Shown in pieces: positions 1-6,604 of a DNA stretch of 64,000 nt. The position numbers and the translations under genes were made by a program. The notes under the pieces are model-generated. The model was not told the origin of the DNA. It ran no database searches and saw only the letters and a program-made list of their open reading frames with translations. Origin of the DNA: an uncultured Treponema sp. (GTDB lineage: Bacteria; Spirochaetota; Spirochaetia; Treponematales; Treponemataceae); contig CAMHMJ010000017.1 of assembly GCA_946186185.1 (NCBI GenBank), positions 1 to 64,000 of the forward strand. The letters run 5' to 3'. Every line of letters begins with the position of its first letter. Position 1 is the first letter of the stretch.

Positions 1-510
1 ACTCCAACAATGCTCTGCTACAAAACTCACGCAGATAACGGTTCTATGTACAATACTCCTCCATGCTACACAATCTACGTTCTTGGAAAAGTTCTTCACT
101 GGATTGAAAAGAACGGCGGTGCAGCAGGTATTAATAAGTTGAACGTAGCTAAGGCTGACTTGCTTTACAACTACCTTGATAACAACGAAGGAAACTTCTA
201 CCACGCAACTGCAGAAAAGGGAAGCCGTTCTTTGATGAATGTTCCTTTCCTTACAAAATACTCTACAGCAGAAACTGCTGCCGCTTCAAAGAAAGACGAA
301 GCTGACCGCACAGACGCTGAAAAAGCCGCTCTTGCAAAAGAAAAGGAAATCAACGACAAGTTCGTAAAAGAAGCAGCTGCTGCAGGTCTTGTAAACCTTA
401 AAGGTCACCGCCTTGTTGGTGGTATGCGCGCTTCTATCTACAATGCAATGAGCATCGAAGGCGTAAAAGCTTTAGTAAATTTCATGAAAGAATTTGCTAA
501 AAATAACTAG
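1..510 (+). CDS. serC: Phosphoserine aminotransferase, C-terminal part (5' end outside window)
   Basis: This is the C-terminal part of SerC, which makes O-phosphoserine from 3-phosphohydroxypyruvate and glutamate (PLP enzyme, cytosolic serine pathway). The reading frame is open from base 1. Family landmarks are YKTHADNGSMYNTPP near the start, then MNVPF, LKGHRLVGGMRASIYNAM and the closing EGVKALVNFMKEF. Between MNVPF and the segment starting INDKFVKEA lies a charged, Ala/Lys/Glu/Asp-rich insertion of roughly 25 residues; E. coli-type SerC crosses this interval in about ten residues. serA follows 280 bp downstream on the same strand, so the two serine enzymes are probably co-expressed. The start codon is not visible. 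Confidence 0.95.
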   Translation, partial: TPTMLCYKTHADNGSMYNTPPCYTIYVLGKVLHWIEKNGGAAGINKLNVAKADLLYNYLDNNEGNFYHATAEKGSRSLMNVPFLTKYSTAETAAASKKDEADRTDAEKAALAKEKEINDKFVKEAAAAGLVNLKGHRLVGGMRASIYNAMSIEGVKALVNFMKEFAKNN

Positions 511-790
511 ATAAATAACGAAAGTGCTGAAAACATGCGAATGGGGAACGAAGTGACCGACATTCGCACGGGTTCTTAGGGCAGAGCCCTAAGCAGTGCT
601 GGGAAGAAGAGAGGGGTTTGGGGAGAGAGGAAACCCCGCTTCTGAGTAGAGGGTAGGGAGCGACGGCGGAGCCGGCAAAACGCGAGAGTCGCAGCGTTTT
701 GAGCGAGTCTCGGTTGAGCCCCTGCGAAACCGTGAATCTCTCCCCAAAAAAAGGCGGTGTGGCTGCCAAAGCCACAAAAAGGAATAAATT
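511..790. repeat. GC-rich intergenic repeat region between serC and serA
   Basis: This 280-bp spacer has no convincing gene. It contains short inverted repeats, for example GGGCAGAGCCC near 579. At 655-711 lies a module reading AGGGAGCGACGGC, then GCCGGCAAAA, a variable middle, then TTTTGAGCGAGTCTC. The same module occurs inverted at 13473-13530 with a different middle, so the spacer holds a dispersed repeat. A ribosome-binding site (AGGA) sits just before serA at about 780. Confidence 0.7.
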
Positions 791-1972
791 ATGTCATTCA
801 AAATTCAAACATTAAATAAAATCGCTGCTTGTGGATTGAACCAGCTTGACCGCGATAACTATGAAATTGCTTCAGAAATCAACAATCCTGATGCAATCCT
901 TGTTCGTTCTGCAGATATGCACTCAATGGAACTTTCTGCAAATGTTAAGGCTGTTGCCCGCGCAGGTGCAGGTGTGAACAATATCCCGATTCCTGAACTT
1001 ACAGAAAAGGGTGTTGTAGTATTTAACACTCCGGGTGCAAACGCAAACGCTGTAAAAGAGCTTGTAATTCTTGCACTTTTGCTTTCTAGCCGTCCTGCAA
1101 TTGCAGCTAACGCATGGGCAAATGGTCTTGCCGGAAAGGGTGACGAAATCCCTGACCTTGCAGAAAAAGGAAAGAGCCAGTTCGTAGGACCGGAAATCAA
1201 GGGAAAGACTCTTGGTGTAATCGGTCTTGGTGCAATCGGTGCAATGGTTGCTAACACAGCAATCAAACTCGGAATGAACGTAATCGGTTACGATCCGTTC
1301 CTTTCAATCAACGCTGCATGGAGCCTTGATCACAACGTTCAGCACTCAGAAACACTTGAAAACATCTACAAAAACTGTGACTACATCACAATCCATGTTC
1401 CACAGACAAACGATACAAAGGGAATGATTAACGCAAGCACCCTCAAAATGATGAAAGACGGTGTCCGCATTTTGAACATTGCTCGCGGCGGACTTGTAAA
1501 CAACGCTGACATGCTTGACGCAATCAACAGCGGAAAGGTTGCCTGCCTTGTAACAGACTTTGCTGCTGAAGAGCTTTTGAACCAGAAGAATATAATCGTT
1601 CTTCCACACCTTGGCGCTTCAACTCCAGAGGCAGAAGACAACTGTGCTGTAATGGCTGCAAAACAGCTTAAAGACTTCCTTGAAAACGGAAACATCGTTA
1701 ATTCTGTAAACTTCCCTAAAGCACAGCTTGACGAAGCAATTCCTGCTGGCGGAACTCGTCTTTGTATCGCTCACAAGAACGTACCGAACATGATTGCTAA
1801 GTTCACAAGTGTTCTTGGTGATGCAAAATTGAACATCGCCGGAATGGTTGACCAGAACCGCGGTGATGCTGCATACGCACTCATCGATGTTGACGGAAAA
1901 GTCGGCGACGATTTGATTAAAAAACTTCAGGAAAGCGAAAGCATCTTGAGCGTTCGCGCAATCCACGCATAA
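791..1972 (+). CDS. serA: D-3-phosphoglycerate dehydrogenase with ACT domain
   Basis: SerA oxidises 3-phosphoglycerate to 3-phosphohydroxypyruvate with NAD, the first step of serine synthesis, and feeds SerC encoded just upstream. The 393-residue protein has the 2-hydroxyacid dehydrogenase fold: nucleotide-binding motif GVIGLGAIGAMVA at about 140, RGGLVNNADML at about 232 and the catalytic-His segment LPHLGASTPEAED at about 270. The last 70 or so residues (from RLCIAHKNVPNMIAKFT) form an ACT domain, which in this family senses serine. The start is supported by AGGA upstream. A strong terminator follows. Length and motifs are normal for the short, single-ACT form of the enzyme. Confidence 0.96.
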   Translation: MSFKIQTLNKIAACGLNQLDRDNYEIASEINNPDAILVRSADMHSMELSANVKAVARAGAGVNNIPIPELTEKGVVVFNTPGANANAVKELVILALLLSSRPAIAANAWANGLAGKGDEIPDLAEKGKSQFVGPEIKGKTLGVIGLGAIGAMVANTAIKLGMNVIGYDPFLSINAAWSLDHNVQHSETLENIYKNCDYITIHVPQTNDTKGMINASTLKMMKDGVRILNIARGGLVNNADMLDAINSGKVACLVTDFAAEELLNQKNIIVLPHLGASTPEAEDNCAVMAAKQLKDFLENGNIVNSVNFPKAQLDEAIPAGGTRLCIAHKNVPNMIAKFTSVLGDAKLNIAGMVDQNRGDAAYALIDVDGKVGDDLIKKLQESESILSVRAIHA

Positions 1973-1999
1973 GTATTGGTTTTCTAGCCAAAACTAAAT

Positions 2000-2048
2000 A
2001 ATCCCCCGGGCATTAAACGAAAGTGAAGTACTTCGGGGGATTTTTTAT
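2000..2048 (+). terminator. Rho-independent terminator of serC-serA
   Basis: AATCCCCCG (2000-2008) pairs with CGGGGGATT (2034-2042) and is followed by TTTTTATTT. It lies 27 bp after the serA stop. Confidence 0.85.
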
Positions 2049-2250
2049 TTTTGGGGTGGGATATGGGTGGGGGAAGTCTCCCCCTCGCTCCCAAGTCCTC
2101 ATGCCGTTCGTGCCGGAAGCCCGCACGGCACTCCGGTCTTGTCCGCTACCCCCTCGCCTAGGGCTCCGCCCTAAAACCCTGTATTGCATGAAGGGCTTTT
2201 AAGTGTTCTGAGCCTAATGTTTGTTCAGTTATAGATGTTATAGATGTAAC
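2049..2250. other. Noncoding G/C-rich spacer
   Basis: Together with the serA terminator and the next promoter this fills the 313-bp gap 1973-2285. It has G-runs and C-runs able to pair (GGGGGAAGTCTCCCCC near 2073) and AGGGCTCCGCCCT near 2158, resembling the repeat material at 511-790. I see no gene or RNA in it. Confidence 0.5.
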
Positions 2251-2279
2251 TTGCGCTTATACTTGTTTTTTTATAATCT
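2251..2279 (+). promoter_or_regulatory. Promoter abutting the lipase-like gene start (leaderless type)
   Basis: TTGCGC at 2251-2256, 17 bp, TAATCT at 2274-2279, then exactly 6 nt to the ATG at 2286. An overlapping TATAAT lies at 2272-2277 (8 nt before the ATG). There is no Shine-Dalgarno sequence. Confidence 0.6.
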
Positions 2280-2285
2280 ATAGAT

Positions 2286-3287
2286 ATGAAAAAAAATAAG
2301 CTTACTATTTCGACGAATGAAACTTTATTCAGATATAATTTAGTGAAAGGCGGCATTTTTAGTCAGGCAGTTTTTGCGGTGCTGTTGTGTCTTTTTTCTG
2401 CCTCATTTATTTCCTGTGCAAGTACGCCTTCCGGCTCCGGGCGCGGGGCTCTGGTTCAGGCTGAAATTGATAAAGACGAAGGAACTGATTCAGAAGGAAA
2501 TAATATTTCCGGGGCTGCCAGTGGTGCTGCCGGTGTAAGTGCTGATAAAAATGCCGGGCAGAGCAGCGAAGAGAAAAAAGAGCCCTTCAAGCTTTCCGAA
2601 TATCACTATTCACTTTTAAACATTTCGCCGGAAGAGTACGATAAGCGTACCGAAGGAATGTCTGACGAGCAGAAAAAGTTTTATGCCATCAAACGAACCC
2701 GTTATTACGATGTAATCGGCGAGGATCTGGATTACAAGGTTGTTGTAAACGATAAGGAAAAGGAAATTATCATTCAGTATGAAGAGTCCGATAGCGACGA
2801 AGACTGGCACAACAATTACCTTTTCTGGCCGTGGCCACTTAAACTGGATAAAAAGGTTGTGTGGACAAGCTACGGATACGCAAAAATCTATAAATCTGCA
2901 AAAAATCAGCCCATGGACGAGTTTTACAGCGCGGTTCAGGCTCATCCGGATTATAAGGTACGAATCTGGGGCTGGAGCCTTGGAAGTGCAATGGCAAAAA
3001 TCACCGCCCGCCATTTTATAATCCGCACTAAGGGTAAGCAGGATATCGACGAACTGACCACCTTTGGCGACGTAAAGTGCTGGTACAACCCCTTCTACAG
3101 TTCAAAGAAGCATTGCATTGTGATTCACGAGTATGTAACGCCCAACGACCTTATTTCCTGGTGTATTCCAATCTGCCGCCGGGACGTAAAATGCAAGGTT
3201 GGCGAAAAGTTCAGCTTCAAGAAATCCAAGTACAGCGAAGACTACCACACCAGCTACGAAAAATATGACTATTCCAAGTGGGAATAG
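2286..3287 (+). CDS. Lipase class 3-like exported lipoprotein
   Basis: The N-terminus has a hydrophobic segment ending in ISCAS at about residues 41-45, a lipobox, so an envelope-anchored lipoprotein is likely. Residues 45-110 form a low-complexity Gly/Ala/Glu/Ser linker. The rest resembles alpha/beta-hydrolases of the lipase class 3 type. The nucleophile elbow is GWSLG with Ser231, followed by LTTFGDVKCWY (class 3 lipases have a TFG segment here), and HEYVTPNDLISW resembles the segment carrying the acidic catalytic residue. The substrate is unknown. The start codon has no ribosome-binding site but sits directly behind a promoter. Lipase function is inferred from motifs only; a related esterase or a non-enzymatic hydrolase fold is possible. 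Confidence 0.7.
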   Translation: MKKNKLTISTNETLFRYNLVKGGIFSQAVFAVLLCLFSASFISCASTPSGSGRGALVQAEIDKDEGTDSEGNNISGAASGAAGVSADKNAGQSSEEKKEPFKLSEYHYSLLNISPEEYDKRTEGMSDEQKKFYAIKRTRYYDVIGEDLDYKVVVNDKEKEIIIQYEESDSDEDWHNNYLFWPWPLKLDKKVVWTSYGYAKIYKSAKNQPMDEFYSAVQAHPDYKVRIWGWSLGSAMAKITARHFIIRTKGKQDIDELTTFGDVKCWYNPFYSSKKHCIVIHEYVTPNDLISWCIPICRRDVKCKVGEKFSFKKSKYSEDYHTSYEKYDYSKWE

Positions 3288-3304
3288 GGAATTTCTAAAA
3301 AGAA

Positions 3305-3425
3305 CGGGGCTGTCCAAAAAGAAAAGTTTGCGGTGGTTGAGGTTCTCGAAACCACCAGATATAGTGTAAATGGTCATTTCGACAGGCTCAATGACCGCAG
3401 TCACTAAACTTATTAGACAGCCCCG
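3305..3425. repeat. REP-like nested palindromic element
   Basis: A perfect 10-bp inverted repeat, CGGGGCTGTC (3305-3314) and GACAGCCCCG (3416-3425), encloses two further hairpins: GGTGGTT/AACCACC (3332-3356) and GGTCAT/ATGACC (3372-3396). The second loop contains TTCGACAGGCTCA, a core typical of bacterial REP-like repeats. It lies between convergent genes and may also end transcripts. Confidence 0.75.
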
Positions 3426-3448
3426 AAATCATTCAAAAATCTCAAAAC

Positions 3449-3754
3449 CTAATCAAACAGCTTTAAAATTTCCTCTTTTGGCATGGCGCCCAGGGCTTTT
3501 TTGGTGTTTTCGCCGTTTTTGAAAACGAAAAGGCTTGGAATGCTCATGATGCCGTATTTTGAGGCCAGGGCTTCCTGCTCGTCTACATTTACTTTTCCGA
3601 ATTTATATTCCGGGTGTTCTTCTGCAAGCTCGTCTACCAGCGGAGAAACCATTCTGCATGGGCCGCACCAGGTTGCCCAGAAATCTACAAGCACGGGCTT
3701 GTCGCTTTTTAATACTTCTGCTTCAAAGTTCTGCATTGTTAATTCTACTACCAT
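3449..3754 (-). CDS. trxA: Thioredoxin
   Basis: A 101-residue cytosolic thioredoxin with the WCGPC active site in FWATWCGPCRMVSPL and the cis-Pro segment MSIPSLFVFKNGE. It reduces protein disulfides and is recycled by thioredoxin reductase. An upstream in-frame ATG exists, but GGAGGT lies 4 nt before the ATG at 3754, so that start is chosen (MVVELTMQNF). The gene converges with the lipase-like gene across a REP-like element. Confidence 0.96.
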   Translation of the reverse strand: MVVELTMQNFEAEVLKSDKPVLVDFWATWCGPCRMVSPLVDELAEEHPEYKFGKVNVDEQEALASKYGIMSIPSLFVFKNGENTKKALGAMPKEEILKLFD

Positions 3755-3884
3755 TTTGACCTCCGTCATTTGTTTTCAGTCTAAGATGTTCTGTAATAAA
3801 TATACTTGCAGAAAAGGGATTTAAAATATAAATATTTGTTATAATTTAATTAAATTTTATAAGTGTCAGATGATGGCACTATAC

Positions 3885-3895
3885 CCTGCTATACT
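3885..3895 (+). promoter_or_regulatory. Extended -10 promoter upstream of small ORF
   Basis: TGCTATACT is an extended -10 (TGn plus TATACT at 3890-3895). No good -35 is seen at the right spacing. Transcription would start near 3902, ahead of AAGAGGTG and an ATG at 3932. Confidence 0.45.
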
Positions 3896-3931
3896 GTACA
3901 CATAAAGCTCAAACAAATATAAGAGGTGTAT

Positions 3932-4135
3932 ATGGCAGAAAACAGAATGATGAATGCTTGCGCTGCAGGCGGAATGAACAAAGGATATGTGAATATGTGC
4001 GGTAGAAGATTTATGAAGGCGCTGTGGAGTGTTTCGCGCCCGTCAGTTTTTGGGAAAATAAAAACCACCATAAAGGCCCTGTACAGAGCATTTATGGTGG
4101 AATTCTTTGCGCTGGATATTGTTGAGCAGCTGTAA
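3932..4135 (+). CDS. Possible small protein of 67 residues, unknown
   Basis: The ATG at 3932 has a good ribosome-binding site (AAGAGGTG) and a plausible extended -10 promoter. The predicted peptide starts MAENRMMNACAAGGMNKGYV, is basic and Met/Cys-rich, and has no recognisable domain. Against it, the 3' half of the reading frame overlaps the minus-strand terminator at 4055-4100. It may be a genuine small protein whose 3' end doubles as a terminator, or chance. Not recognised. Confidence 0.35.
   Translation: MAENRMMNACAAGGMNKGYVNMCGRRFMKALWSVSRPSVFGKIKTTIKALYRAFMVEFFALDIVEQL
4055..4100 (-). terminator. Terminator of the S1-domain gene
   Basis: Read on the minus strand, CCACCATAAA (4100-4091) pairs with TTTATGGTGG (4074-4065), a perfect 10-bp stem, followed by TTTTTATTTT. 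It lies about 135 bp after the S1 protein stop. Confidence 0.75.
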
Positions 4136-4235
4136 CCGGCGGCCCACTAGGTGTGCGGCGCACTTTATTGTTTCAGCAGGGCAGATGCTGTTGAGTTGAC
4201 GCGCAATCCCGATCTGCGTCTGCTTGATTTTAGAA

Positions 4236-5327
4236 CTATTTTTTCAAGAGGGCTGCAAAAGGATTGTAAGTCTCAGTTGTGTCCTGGCTTGAAAGATAGC
4301 TTGCTGCGGAATTATCCTGTTCAACGCTGGTTGCAGGAAGAAGGGAGATGCGTTTTGCTTTTGCATCGATTTCTTTTACAACTACGCTTAAGGTTGCGCC
4401 CACATTGAACTTCTTCTTGAGGTTTGTATTTTTGTCTACACCTTCAAGGGTTGAAGCGTGAACAAGTCCGTCGATTCCAGGTTCAACTTCAATGAAAAGA
4501 CCGAAGTCTGCAATACGGGTGATTTTTCCGTCGAATTTTTCCCCTGGTTTGTGGTTTGCAAGAACTGAATCCCACGGATCTTTTTCAAGGGCTTTTGTAC
4601 TGATAGAAACGCGTTCCCGGTTCCAGTCTGCGCTGATAACCTTTGCGGTGATTTCCTGTCCAACCTTGAGCACCTTTGAAATGTCTTCAACCCGCTGGTG
4701 AGAAATTTCTGAGATTGGAAGAAGTGTCTGGAATCCGTCTACATCAACGAAAGCGCCGAAGGACTGGAGCGATTTTACGGTTCCGGAAACAATTGCGCCT
4801 TCAGTTACTTTTTTGCTCAAAGTCACGATGTGCTCTTTTCGTTCATTTTCAAGAACGGCGCGGTTAGAAACGATGATGTTTTTTCCGCCTTCCTTGTATT
4901 CAGAAATTACGAAAGGAAGAGTGCGTCCAATGTAGGAAGCATTTTCTTCTTTTTCCCGTCCGCCCATCTGTGAGAAAGGGCAGAAGGCGCGGGTCTTACC
5001 GATAAGAACTTCAAAACCGCCTTTGATTTCGCTCTTTACATTTCCTTCAACTGTAAGGTGGTTCTTGAATGCGTTTTCAAGCATTGAATCGTCGGCATCT
5101 TCTCCCGCAATTCGGGTTGTGAACTTCATTTCGCCGCGTACTTCTCCGGTGAAAATAGCCTTTATTTTGTCACCTTCCTTGATTTTTATATTTCCGTTTT
5201 CGTCGGTAAATTCTGCGGCAGAAATAACGCCTTCGCTTTTTGCATTAAGGTCAATAAAAACCGTGTCGCCTGAAATCTGAACGACTGTACTTTCTATTTC
5301 CTGACCAGGTGTGAGTTTATCAAACAT
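4236..5327 (-). CDS. S1 RNA-binding domain protein (ribosomal protein S1 family)
   Basis: A 363-residue protein built of repeated S1 (OB-fold) RNA-binding domains. Clear repeats begin at about residue 8 (GQEIESTVVQISGDTVFIDL), 180 (GAIVSGTVKSLQSFGAFVDV) and 265 (GEKFDGKITRIADFGLFIEV), with a more divergent one at about 95. The family helps recruit and hold mRNA on the ribosome. The protein is shorter than the six-domain E. coli S1 and resembles the four-domain forms of many non-proteobacteria. AGGAG lies upstream of the ATG. It is transcribed alone and ends at a good terminator. Whether it is the main S1 or a paralogue cannot be decided here. Confidence 0.85.
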   Translation of the reverse strand: MFDKLTPGQEIESTVVQISGDTVFIDLNAKSEGVISAAEFTDENGNIKIKEGDKIKAIFTGEVRGEMKFTTRIAGEDADDSMLENAFKNHLTVEGNVKSEIKGGFEVLIGKTRAFCPFSQMGGREKEENASYIGRTLPFVISEYKEGGKNIIVSNRAVLENERKEHIVTLSKKVTEGAIVSGTVKSLQSFGAFVDVDGFQTLLPISEISHQRVEDISKVLKVGQEITAKVISADWNRERVSISTKALEKDPWDSVLANHKPGEKFDGKITRIADFGLFIEVEPGIDGLVHASTLEGVDKNTNLKKKFNVGATLSVVVKEIDAKAKRISLLPATSVEQDNSAASYLSSQDTTETYNPFAALLKK

Positions 5328-5339
5328 TTTGAGTCTCCT

Positions 5340-5830
5340 GCTGTTGAGGTTGGATATCGTAAAAACGAGCCTCTACATATTTTTTATTATTTTATTAAGA
5401 AATACCGTCTGTTGCAATGGGAGGGATATTGTTGTGTAAAAATTCCCCATTTTATCGGTGGAAAAAGTTCTTATTGTGGAAAAAATGGCTTTTTGAAAGT
5501 CCCGGCACAGTTGTATTGGGAAAAATCTATATGTCAGGCGGACTTTTTTTGGAGAAACGAAAAATAGGTGGAAAAGCTGATTTCTGGCTGAATCGGTGGA
5601 GTGTGGTAGAAAAATCCATGCCCAGGATGCGAAGGGGAAGTGTTTTTTGGCTCTGGAACTGGGAAAAAGCGTAGTTTTGCGGGTTATTTTGGGGAAAATG
5701 GGTGCTGTTTTATGTTAAAAACTGCCAAAAAATACCGGCCGGGAGGGTAAGCCCGGAGCAGCCTGTGGGAAGATGAGGGGGGCGCGTATGCGGCGCCCGG
5801 TCTGGCCCAAAAAAGAAAAAAAAATAAAAG
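5340..5830. other. Long intergenic region ahead of hsp20
   Basis: About 490 bp separate the divergent S1 gene from the hsp20 promoter. An 85-codon frame at 5417-5674 has no ribosome-binding site and a biased composition typical of noncoding DNA, so it is not called. The stretch repeats GGTGGAAAA-like words (near 5457, 5570 and 5597). Its length would suit activator sites for the sigma-54 promoter downstream, but I cannot identify them. Confidence 0.4.
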
Positions 5831-5847
5831 TTGGCACGGTTTTTGCA
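5831..5847 (+). promoter_or_regulatory. Sigma-54 promoter of hsp20
   Basis: TTGGCACGGTTTTTGCA matches the RpoN consensus TGGCACG-N4-TTGCA. GG at 5833-5834 and GC at 5845-5846 are separated by exactly 10 nt. It lies 55 bp upstream of the hsp20 ATG. Confidence 0.88.
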
Positions 5848-5902
5848 TTATAGTTAGTGTAAGGAAAAATCCTTAAAAAAATCAAAATTACGGAGGTTCG
5901 AT

Positions 5903-6355
5903 ATGAACGAATTAGCTTTGTTTAATGACTTGTTTGATGGTTTTGAGGATGACTATATGTTGCCATCTTTCAATTTTAAGAAGGTCTTCCAGAATCCGAA
6001 GGTTGACGTTAAAGAAGGCAAGGACGCTTACACCCTTGAAATGGATTTGCCGGGAAAAACCGACAAAGACGTAAATATTGAGCTGAATCACAACGTGCTT
6101 ACAATTTCTTCTGAGACTAAATCTGAGAAGGAAGAGAAAAAAGACGAAAAAGCTGAAAAGAAAGAAGAAAAACGGGATGATACAAAATGGCTCATCCGCG
6201 AGCGCACCTTCAACAAGTTCTCAAGGAGCTTTACTCTCCCAGAAGATGTTGACGGCGAAAATCTTTCTGCCAGCGTAAAAAACGGCGTACTTACTGTCTG
6301 CATGCCTCGAAAGGCACCTGTAAGTCCAAAACGAATCGCAATTACCTGCGCTTAA
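5903..6355 (+). CDS. Small heat-shock protein (Hsp20, alpha-crystallin family)
   Basis: A 150-residue ATP-independent holdase chaperone. The alpha-crystallin domain starts at about residue 32 (VDVKEGKDAYTLEMDLPG) and ends with the conserved GVLTVCMPRK near 133. A run of about 20 residues of Lys/Glu/Asp (about 75-95) enlarges the loop before WLIRERTFNKFSRSFTLPE. GGAGG precedes the ATG. The only promoter visible is the sigma-54 site at 5831, so expression probably depends on RpoN and an enhancer-binding activator, not only on classical heat-shock control. A terminator follows. Confidence 0.93.
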   Translation: MNELALFNDLFDGFEDDYMLPSFNFKKVFQNPKVDVKEGKDAYTLEMDLPGKTDKDVNIELNHNVLTISSETKSEKEEKKDEKAEKKEEKRDDTKWLIRERTFNKFSRSFTLPEDVDGENLSASVKNGVLTVCMPRKAPVSPKRIAITCA

Positions 6356-6389
6356 GGACGCTTGAGTGAATTGCTGAAGGGCAAGGCTT

Positions 6390-6438
6390 AAACAGAAAGG
6401 CGGATGCTGCGAGAACTGCGGTGTCCGCCTTTCTGTTT
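6390..6438. terminator. Bidirectional terminator after hsp20
   Basis: AAACAGAAAGGCGGA (6390-6404) pairs with TCCGCCTTTCTGTTT (6424-6438), a 15-bp stem ending in T-rich sequence on both strands. Confidence 0.8.
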
Positions 6439-6443
6439 AACTA

Positions 6444-6600
6444 TAACTTCGAGTTTGCAAATATAATAAAAAATTGGCGTAAGCGGGGTTCCTGTTTTGA
6501 AAAACATTCAGCCACCGCGAAGCGGTACTGCCGTTTTTCAAAACAGGGTTCCCGCTGAGAGCCAATTTTGAAGTAGAATTTATAAAACTCGAGATTAGAG
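6444..6600. repeat. Nested palindromic repeat, copy R1, carrying a mini-insertion
   Basis: The ends share TAACTTCGAGTTTGCAAAT on the left and, inverted, ACTCGAGATTAGAG on the right. Inside are AATTGGCGTAAGCGGGG and its counterpart CCCGCTGAGAGCCAATT. The core matches the copy at 29744-29786 except for a 60-bp gain (see the nested element). It lies between convergent hsp20 and trkH. Confidence 0.75.
6493..6545. mobile_element. 53-bp mini-element with 13-bp inverted repeats and 7-bp duplication
   Basis: TGTTTTGAAAAAC (6493-6505) and GTTTTTCAAAACA (6533-6545) are perfect inverted repeats. GGGTTCC flanks the unit on both sides (6486-6492 and 6546-6552) but occurs only once at the equivalent place in copy R4 (29763-29769). 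This is the footprint of an insertion with target-site duplication. No transposase is encoded. Confidence 0.6.
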
Positions 6601-6604
6601 TTAT

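Noticed and set aside
511-790. tRNA or other structured RNA gene between serC and serA
   Set aside because: No cloverleaf, T-loop (GTTCRA) or CCA end could be made; the stems match the repeat module instead.
3874-3890. Second sigma-54 promoter upstream of the small ORF (TGGCACTATACCCTGCT)
   Set aside because: The GG and GC are 11 nt apart instead of the required 10, and the -12 half lacks the TTGC core. A normal extended -10 fits the same DNA better.
5417-5674. 85-codon frame upstream of hsp20
   Set aside because: No ribosome-binding site, Trp/Lys/Gly-rich composition from G-rich noncoding DNA, and no recognisable domain.
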